This document shows, in pieces, positions 56,411-62,305 of a stretch of DNA of 62,305 nt. A program made the translations under genes and the position numbers. The stretch is taken from NCBI GenBank assembly GCA_018058545.1, contig JAGOZU010000009.1:1-62305 (forward strand), in the 5' to 3' direction. Position 1 is the stretch's first letter, and each line of letters begins with the position of its first letter. A model generated the notes under the pieces. That model had not been told where the DNA came from, did not search any database, and worked only from the letters and a program-made list of their open reading frames with translations. The DNA is from Promineifilum sp. GTDB taxonomy: Bacteria > Chloroflexota > Anaerolineae > Promineifilales > Promineifilaceae.

Positions 56411-57037
56411 TTAGGGAATGAAGCAACCAAATGAGCGCATCAGCAAGACGGCCGCCAGTCCCAGAGCGACGCCGGCCAGAACTTGCGGGACGGTATGGCG
56501 TTTCAGGTAGATGCGAATCAGGCAGATCAGGACCATGAACGGCAGCAGGATCAGCCCTGTCGTCCAACCAAAGATGAGGGTGAAAATCATCCAGGTGGCG
56601 GCCGCGGCCGTGGCGTGGATGCTGATGAGCCACTGGGTGTTGATTAGCCCCAGGGTGCCGAGCATGGCTGCACTCAGGATGCTGGCGCACCGCAGCAGCA
56701 CCGGCCCATCAAAAAATGCGATGAAGGCAAAGGCGGCAACGCCTGCGACGACCGCCGTCACATAAGGGATATGGCGCTCGCTGGTCGAGCTCATATGCAG
56801 CTCGGTCACCCGGCCGGTGTGCAGGAGATAGGCGATGACGAGCATCGGCAACAAGGCTACGAACGCCCCAAAGATCACTCCCCACGCCAACCCGGGCCAG
56901 ACAGGACGTTCATAGATACCCAGCACCAGCCCCGTGATCGCGAACATGACGGGAGGGCTGATGACATTGGAAAGGATGCGCGCCACCCGCACCATGCCGA
57001 CGCGGTCGGCTTCGTGAGTATCCTTGGGTACTGCCAT
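56411..57037 (-). CDS. PAP2-like membrane phosphatase family protein
   Basis: The 208-residue membrane protein has five or six helices. The C-terminal WLISIHATAAAATWMIF and YLKRHTVPQVLAGVALGLAA fit the second and third PAP2 motifs (His/Arg...His). The first KxxxxxxRP motif is not conventional; STSERHIPYVTAV may be its remnant. It may dephosphorylate an isoprenyl or lipid pyrophosphate, such as undecaprenyl pyrophosphate, or be a catalytically weak relative. Confidence 0.72.
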   Translation of the reverse strand: MAVPKDTHEADRVGMVRVARILSNVISPPVMFAITGLVLGIYERPVWPGLAWGVIFGAFVALLPMLVIAYLLHTGRVTELHMSSTSERHIPYVTAVVAGVAAFAFIAFFDGPVLLRCASILSAAMLGTLGLINTQWLISIHATAAAATWMIFTLIFGWTTGLILLPFMVLICLIRIYLKRHTVPQVLAGVALGLAAVLLMRSFGCFIP

Positions 57038-57070
57038 ATCGGCCGGATGATAGACTTTCGGTTGCTGCCC

Positions 57071-57111
57071 ATCAGAGCCGGACGACGCCTTCGAGGCGCC
57101 GTCCGGCTGAT
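57071..57111 (-). other. Strong hairpin between ahcY and the PAP2-like gene
   Basis: AGCCGGACG (57076-57084) and CGCCT (57086-57090) pair with AGGCG (57094-57098) and CGTCCGGCT (57100-57108). One mismatch and a TCG loop separate the arms. It lies 20 bp after the ahcY stop. No T-run follows in the gene direction (a run of six T precedes it), so it is a probable transcript-end structure rather than a standard terminator. Confidence 0.6.
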
Positions 57112-57128
57112 TGATAAAAAAGTCAGGA

Positions 57129-59428
<2,300 letters not shown>

Positions 59429-59507
59429 AAACTCCGCCTTCCTCTCAGATTACACCTTCATCGTGTGCTCGGTGCATTCCACAATCCATCGAAAAGCCAC
59501 GCGAAAT

Positions 59508-59534
59508 CCTGGTCGCGCCGGCTAGCCGACCAGG
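59508..59534 (-). other. Leader hairpin upstream of the adenosine-kinase/ahcY operon
   Basis: CCTGGTCG (59508-59515) pairs perfectly with CGACCAGG (59527-59534) around an 11-nt loop containing a further GCTAGC palindrome. It lies 80 nt before the kinase ATG inside a 297-bp leader region without genes. No known SAM or SAH riboswitch core is recognised. Confidence 0.4.
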
Positions 59535-59661
59535 ACGCTGCTTGTCTCAAATTGTTTAAGCGATGTGGCCTGGGCCAACAGGCTCCTGTTGTTTGGGAGC
59601 TGCGTCCCCGGTATTTCCTGTTCGATGCACTATGAACAGTTCGACGGGCACGCAATTTCAC

Positions 59662-59667
59662 AGTATA
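59662..59667 (-). promoter_or_regulatory. Candidate -10 for the adenosine-kinase/ahcY operon
   Basis: Minus-strand TATACT at 59667-59662; no good -35 at 16-18 bp. It would give a leader of about 225 nt containing the hairpin at 59508-59534. Confidence 0.25.
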
Positions 59668-59725
59668 GCGTGTTTGTGCGGTAATGCACCTGGAACACTC
59701 TATTGGCTGTGGGTTACGAGTAATC

Positions 59726-60493
59726 TTACAATGCGTCTCCGGTGACTTGATTGACCGTTGACGGAATGTCCTTTTTTAGGGCTGGCGTCACCCCCAGTCG
59801 ATCGCGCAGCATGGTCAACATTGCCCGCAGGCCGTCGCGAGTCTTGATCTTTTTGCCCTCGGCGTAGGTCCGAGGGTTATAGCTGATAGGGATCTCGATG
59901 ATCTCGTAGCCTGAGAGTAGTATCTTGTTCGGCAACTCGAAATCCAGATTGAAATCGGTTGTCGTCAGATTGAGTGACTTCACTACGTCGGCGCGCACCA
60001 TTTTCGTGGCCGTCGCCACATCGGTCAGGTGACCACCGAATAACAAATTGGTCATCGCCGTCAATACCCGCACGCCCAGATAGGCATGGGCGTATTTATA
60101 CTTCACGTTGCCGCCCAACACGCGAGAGCCGAAGATGGCTGCCGCTCCCGTCTCATCTGCTTTATGACAGAAGCGTGCGTGCTCGGCCGGGTCATATTCC
60201 GAGTCAGCGTCCTGGATGATCATGTAATCGCCGGTCATGGTGGCGATGCCGGTGCGGATGGACATGCCCTTGCCCAAATTTCGCTCGTGAAAGACGGTGG
60301 TGATCTCCGGATCGTCGATTTCATTCAGAATCTCGCGCGTGCCGTCGGTCGAGAAATTATCGACGACGATGATCTCGCGTGCCCAGCCGGGACCGAGATC
60401 AACGACGCGGGTGTGGTCGATGATGTCGCGGATCGTTGCCTGCTCGTTATAGCAGCAAATGATGACGGAGAGTTTTTTCATATCCTTGTTCAT
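59726..60493 (-). CDS. Family 2 glycosyltransferase (dolichol-phosphate mannosyltransferase-like)
   Basis: The 255-residue GT-A enzyme has KLSVIICCYNEQATIRDIID, VDNFSTDGTREIL, and the metal-binding IQDADSEYDPAEHARF. The ending PRTYAEGKKIKTRDGLRAML is typical of DPM1-like or undecaprenyl-phosphate transferases. There is no C-terminal membrane domain. The ATG at 60491-60493 has GGAG upstream; a second ATG is at 60481. It lies 49 bp after the rfbH-type gene and so may attach or build the deoxysugar glycan. Confidence 0.9.
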   Translation of the reverse strand: MNKDMKKLSVIICCYNEQATIRDIIDHTRVVDLGPGWAREIIVVDNFSTDGTREILNEIDDPEITTVFHERNLGKGMSIRTGIATMTGDYMIIQDADSEYDPAEHARFCHKADETGAAAIFGSRVLGGNVKYKYAHAYLGVRVLTAMTNLLFGGHLTDVATATKMVRADVVKSLNLTTTDFNLDFELPNKILLSGYEIIEIPISYNPRTYAEGKKIKTRDGLRAMLTMLRDRLGVTPALKKDIPSTVNQVTGDAL

Positions 60494-60542
60494 CCGGAAG
60501 CATCTCCGCGGCGGTCTCGGAACTGCCCGCCGGACGAATTCA

Positions 60543-61859
60543 CTACAATTGTTTGAAGAAGCGGTCAAACATATCGAGCATATAATCCAGTCGGACTTTA
60601 TCCAGGCCGGGATAGACGCCCACGAAAAAGCCGCCACGCATGATCTGATCGGCGACGCTCAGATCGCTGACGGTGCGGTGCTCAATATGCCGATAGGCCG
60701 GTTGGCGGAGTATGTTGCCGGCGAAGATGAGCCGTGTCTGGACAAGGTTATTTTCCAGGAAGCGGGTCAGTTCATGGCGCATGAACGGAGCTTCTTCACG
60801 AACCAGTAATGGCATGGCGAACCACGACGGGTCGGCCTTCGGATGCCAGGTCGGCAACATCAGAAACTCGCTGTAAGGTTTCAGGCCTTCATAGAGATAG
60901 GCGAAATTCTCCTTTCGCTTTCGGATGAACTCCGGTAATTTCTGCAATTGAGCCAGCCCCATCGCCGCCTGGGGATCGGTCAGCTTCAGGTTGTAGCCAA
61001 TCTCTGAGTAGAGGTAGCGATGATCATAAAAACCGGGGATGCCGGGTATGGTATGCTCAAAGCGGATGCCGCATTTACCGTTGATTGGGTTGTCGTAGCC
61101 GCACCAGCAGTCACGTCCCCAATCGCGGACGGCACGGGCGATCTTGGCCAGCTTGGGCCGGTTAGTGTAGACAGCTCCCCCTTCGCCCATCGTGATGTGG
61201 TGGGCCGGGTAGAAGCTCAGGGTAGCCAGGTGGCCGAATGTCCCGACCATGCGGCCGTCCCATCGGGATCCGAGCGCGTCGCAAGTGTCTTCCACCAGAA
61301 GCAGGTTGTGCCGCCGGACGAAATCCATGACCACATCCATATTGGCCGGGTTGCCCAGTGTGTGCGCGAACATCAGCGCTCGCGTGCGTGGCGAGACAGC
61401 TTCTTCCAGTTGGGATACGTCGAGGTTGAAATCGCCGTAGCAGCTGTCGATGAACACCGGTGTCAGGTGATTCTGGATGACGGGATTGACCGTGGTAGGA
61501 AAGCTGACGGCGGGAACGATGACCTCATCGCCCGGGCGTAGTCCATCCGGCAATTTACGGGAGCACAGAGTGGTCAGGGCGACCAGATTGGCCGATGATC
61601 CGGAATTGACCGGGATGACCTCGCGGACGCCGATGAAATTGCCCAGCAGTTTTTCAAACTCCTCGGCATACGGGCCGGCGGTGAGCCAGAAATCAAGCAC
61701 AGAGCTGATCATGTTCTGGATTTCCGTCTCGTCAAAGACGCGACCGGCATAGTTTACAGTTGTTTTGCCCGGTTCAAAAGGCCGGTTTCGGTGAGCTTTT
61801 TCGTAAAATTCGGCAACCTGGGCCAGGATCGACTGCCGCAGCTCTTCGATATCACCCAT
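60543..61859 (-). CDS. rfbH: RfbH-type CDP-4-keto-6-deoxy-D-glucose 3-dehydrase (E1)
   Basis: This aminotransferase-fold enzyme of 438 residues makes 3,6-dideoxysugars. The PLP-binding Lys of ordinary DegT/DnrJ enzymes is replaced by His in SFYPAHHITMGEGGAVYTN, the mark of E1 dehydrases that use pyridoxamine phosphate. Iron-sulfur ligands appear as a Cys in VEDTCDALGS and three in RDCWCGYDNPINGKCGIRF. The loop between the second and third of these is two residues longer than in the enterobacterial enzyme as I recall it. Cytidylyl-sugar synthesis genes and the E3 reductase are not in the window. It follows a strong promoter at 62019-62047. Confidence 0.92.
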   Translation of the reverse strand: MGDIEELRQSILAQVAEFYEKAHRNRPFEPGKTTVNYAGRVFDETEIQNMISSVLDFWLTAGPYAEEFEKLLGNFIGVREVIPVNSGSSANLVALTTLCSRKLPDGLRPGDEVIVPAVSFPTTVNPVIQNHLTPVFIDSCYGDFNLDVSQLEEAVSPRTRALMFAHTLGNPANMDVVMDFVRRHNLLLVEDTCDALGSRWDGRMVGTFGHLATLSFYPAHHITMGEGGAVYTNRPKLAKIARAVRDWGRDCWCGYDNPINGKCGIRFEHTIPGIPGFYDHRYLYSEIGYNLKLTDPQAAMGLAQLQKLPEFIRKRKENFAYLYEGLKPYSEFLMLPTWHPKADPSWFAMPLLVREEAPFMRHELTRFLENNLVQTRLIFAGNILRQPAYRHIEHRTVSDLSVADQIMRGGFFVGVYPGLDKVRLDYMLDMFDRFFKQL

Positions 61860-61879
61860 TCTGCGTTTTCTCGTTCAAA

Positions 61880-61902
61880 TTGGCGTCAACAGTCGACGCC
61901 AA
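61880..61902 (-). other. Inverted repeat in the rfbH leader
   Basis: TTGGCGTC (61880-61887) and GACGCCAA (61895-61902) form an 8-bp perfect stem with a 7-nt loop, ending 20 nt before the rfbH ATG. It could be an operator or a translation-control hairpin. It could also be the weak terminator of the upstream gene. Confidence 0.4.
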
Positions 61903-62018
61903 ATGGTTAAATTGTTTAGTGGAGCGGGTTTGAAACCTCTCCCCTTCGGCGAAGAGGCAATAGACATCATGCCCTGAGGCGATTCCATCCGGATGTGGTT
62001 TCTCTCAGCCGGAGGTCG

Positions 62019-62047
62019 ATTATAGCAACAGAGCGGGCTTTATCCAA
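62019..62047 (-). promoter_or_regulatory. Strong promoter for the rfbH-glycosyltransferase unit
   Basis: On the minus strand TTGGAT (62047-62042), a 17-bp spacer and an extended -10 TGCTATAAT (core TATAAT 62024-62019). Transcription would start near 62012, giving a leader of about 150 nt with the inverted repeat at 61880-61902. Confidence 0.6.
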
Positions 62048-62059
62048 GTAGCGGTTCTT

Positions 62060-62305
62060 CTATCGTCCTCCCCCGTCAGGGGGTGGCGTCGTCGGTGGCT
62101 CGGCCGTCGGCGGTTCAGACGTCGGCGGTGGATCCGTCGGCGGTGGATCCGTCGGCGGTGGCGACGTGGGTGGTGGCGACGTGGGCGGTGGCGACGTGGG
62201 CGGTGGCGACGTGGGCGGTGGCGACGTCGGTGGTGGTGATGTGGGCGGCGGTGACGTCGGCGGTGGCGATGTAGGTGGTGGCGATGTAGGCGGCGGCGAT
62301 GTCGG
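62060..62305 (-). CDS. C-terminal part of a repeat-rich protein (PPPTS pentapeptide tail), cut by the window edge
   Basis: The minus strand is open from the right edge to a TAG at 62060-62062, giving 81 residues of C-terminus. About 13 tandem copies of a proline-rich pentapeptide (PPPTS, with PPPTD and PPPTA variants) run from the edge. They are followed by TSEPPTAEPPTTPPPDGGGR before the stop. Such Pro/Thr/Ser tails are usual for secreted or cell-surface proteins. The N-terminal domain and name are outside the window. The gene ends 13 bp upstream of the rfbH promoter -35. Confidence 0.75.
   Translation of the reverse strand, partial: PTSPPPTSPPPTSPPPTSPPPTSPPPTSPPPTSPPPTSPPPTSPPPTSPPPTDPPPTDPPPTSEPPTAEPPTTPPPDGGGR
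62116..62305 (-). repeat. 15-bp tandem repeat coding for PPPTS units
   Basis: A 15-bp unit (plus-strand form GCGACGTGGGCGGTG) is repeated about 12.7 times from 62116 to the window end, with synonymous variation toward the edge. Three consecutive units at 62176-62220 are identical, suggesting recent expansion. Confidence 0.95.

Noticed and set aside
59429-59725. Known SAM or SAH riboswitch upstream of the adenosine kinase/ahcY genes
   Set aside because: None of the conserved SAM-I, SAM-II or SAH core segments could be recognised by eye.
61903-62012. CTGAGA in the rfbH leader resembling a TPP riboswitch element
   Set aside because: The essential ACCCTTTGAACCTGAT and following conserved parts are missing.
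62116-62305. Repeat array considered as CRISPR
   Set aside because: Units are 15 bp, directly adjacent without spacers, and translate into a proline-rich protein tail.

Overview
The window looks like a chromosomal segment of a GC-rich bacterium, most likely a Chloroflexota (Anaerolineae-like) lineage. This is inferred from the overall protein flavour: degenerate complex-I-like membrane modules, a PHA phasin/PhaR pair without PHA synthase, YqeB/YqeC-type molybdenum hydroxylase maturation genes, a large lipoprotein alpha-2-macroglobulin, and a PPPTS-rich protein tail. No taxonomic marker such as 16S rRNA is present. I see no insertion sequence, prophage, CRISPR array, tRNA or rRNA. 57 protein genes, two of them cut by the window edges, fill nearly all the DNA.

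Layout. 1-1.8 kb: end of an ECF sigma factor, its overlapping membrane-bound partner, and a PspC-like protein. 1.9-4.5 kb: a divergent tRNA-guanine transglycosylase paralogue facing an RsmF-like rRNA m5C methyltransferase. 4.5-10.1 kb (minus): three complex-I/hydrogenase-4-like membrane subunits, an RfaH/NusG-like factor and a UDP-sugar dehydrogenase. 10.2-13.0 kb: patatin, SCP2, enoyl-CoA hydratase and YccF genes. 13.2-15.3 kb: a DUF255 thioredoxin-like protein. 15.3-22.7 kb (minus): a compact Wzz/TPR/flippase/glycosyltransferase/polymerase/WecG polysaccharide operon with its own promoter. 22.8-26.8 kb: a divergent lipid/PHA-type cluster, with a duplicated-domain HTH protein and SCP2 on one side and phasin, PhaR and two START-like proteins on the other, followed by glutamate racemase. 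27.8-33.5 kb: PPOX protein, ClpC, ArfB, a phosphomutase-like metalloenzyme, flavin reductase and a YgjP-like metalloprotease.

33.5-42.2 kb (minus): a tightly coupled seven-gene molybdenum hydroxylase operon (XdhC, fused FAD/2Fe-2S subunit, Mo subunit, YqeB, two tandem alpha/beta hydrolases, YqeC-MocA fusion). Two of its maturation genes carry in-frame heptanucleotide repeats. 42.3-49.0 kb: a small lipoprotein and a 2028-residue alpha-2-macroglobulin whose thioester motif is lost. 49.4-55.5 kb (plus): triosephosphate isomerase, an M50-like protease, transaldolase, a cyclic-nucleotide-binding protein, a glycosyltransferase, YraN and MiaA. 55.6-62.3 kb (minus): nucleotidyltransferase, PAP2-like protein, the SAH hydrolase/adenosine kinase pair, a family 2 glycosyltransferase and an RfbH-type dideoxysugar dehydrase with a strong promoter, ending in the repeat-rich C-terminus of a gene that continues beyond the window.

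The genes group into four themes: envelope polysaccharide synthesis (dehydrogenase, antiterminator, Wzx/Wzy-like operon, RfbH), molybdenum hydroxylase biogenesis, storage-granule or lipid-binding proteins, and housekeeping metabolism or translation. The most unusual items are the charge-depleted complex-I-like trio, the HTH-duplication/SCP2/phasin/PhaR cluster, the heptamer repeats read as protein inside two molybdenum-enzyme maturation genes, and the thioester-less macroglobulin.
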